The notes beneath the pieces were generated by a model. It did not search any database and was not told the origin of the DNA. It saw nothing but the letters and a program-made list of their open reading frames with translations. Of a stretch of DNA of 9,116 nt, positions 9,033-9,116 are shown piece after piece. This stretch comes from Caulobacteraceae bacterium UBA6225 (GTDB lineage: Bacteria > Pseudomonadota > Alphaproteobacteria > Caulobacterales > Caulobacteraceae). Each line of letters opens with the position of its first letter. Within the stretch, counting starts at the first letter, position 1. The stretch spans positions 483-9,598 of the forward strand of contig DJWR01000209.1 in NCBI GenBank assembly GCA_002441055.1, in the 5' to 3' direction. The position numbers and the translations under genes were made by a program.

Positions 9033-9116
9033 TCAGGCCGACGGCAGGATCACCGCCACGCGAAGGCCAGGTCCGATCTCGCCCACCTTGCCGGGCCCCT
9101 CAGACAGCTCCACCCG
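9033..9116 (-). CDS. C-terminal end of an upstream gene, probably a sensor histidine kinase
   Basis: The last 27 codons of a minus-strand reading frame run from the window edge to TGA at 9035-9033. The peptide begins RVELSEGPGKVGEIGPGLRV and ends AVILPSA. A stretch like 'G-x-V-x-L-S-E-G-P-G ... G-L-x-V-x-V-x-L-P' is the usual final pair of strands of a HATPase_c domain, so a histidine kinase is the best guess. The catalytic boxes lie outside the window and the call rests on this tail alone. Its stop is 37 bases before the glnE ATG, which points to a shared transcript. Confidence 0.5.
   Translation of the reverse strand, partial: RVELSEGPGKVGEIGPGLRVAVILPSA

Overview
The window is a compact, very GC-rich chromosomal stretch that reads as core genome of an alphaproteobacterium of the order Caulobacterales (Caulobacter, Phenylobacterium or a close relative). 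The main reasons are a full-length protein that looks like the cell-fate kinase PleC, the class of ECF sigma factor present, and a cluster of GANTC (CcrM-type) sites in front of pleC. I see no insertion sequence, phage gene, CRISPR array, tRNA or rRNA. Base composition looks even throughout, so there is no sign of recent transfer.

Left part, plus strand (1-4370): the C-terminal two thirds of aminopeptidase N (pepN, 5' end outside the window) is followed by a 138-base intergenic region. That region holds a stem-loop after pepN, then a candidate housekeeping promoter overlapped by four GANTC sites in 53 bases. Next comes an 850-residue PleC-type hybrid sensor: two membrane segments around a large periplasmic domain, two PAS domains, a HisKA domain with the phospho-acceptor His, and a HATPase domain.

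Middle part, minus strand (4381-5895): this is a tight three-gene operon transcribed towards pleC and ending only 10 bases from the pleC stop. In transcription order it encodes an ECF sigma factor, a small one-helix membrane protein that is the likely anti-sigma factor, and a membrane-anchored periplasmic protein of the CnrX/ZraP 'heavy-metal sensor' type. The layout resembles the cnrYXH logic (sigma, membrane anti-sigma, periplasmic sensor), but the sensor lacks the His/Met ligands used for metal binding in CnrX. The inducing signal may therefore not be a metal.

Right part, minus strand (6095-9116): glnE, the bifunctional adenylyltransferase/adenylyl-removase of glutamine synthetase, is complete. 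Just upstream lies the last 27 residues of another minus-strand protein whose end resembles a histidine kinase ATPase domain. The 199-base gap between glnE and the sigma operon holds an imperfect inverted repeat, a weak promoter candidate and a 9-codon upstream reading frame in phase with the sigma gene.

Three separate regulatory themes sit side by side: cell-cycle polarity (pleC), envelope stress signalling (ECF operon) and nitrogen assimilation (glnE). Apart from the ECF operon, nothing in the sequence shows that the neighbouring genes work together.
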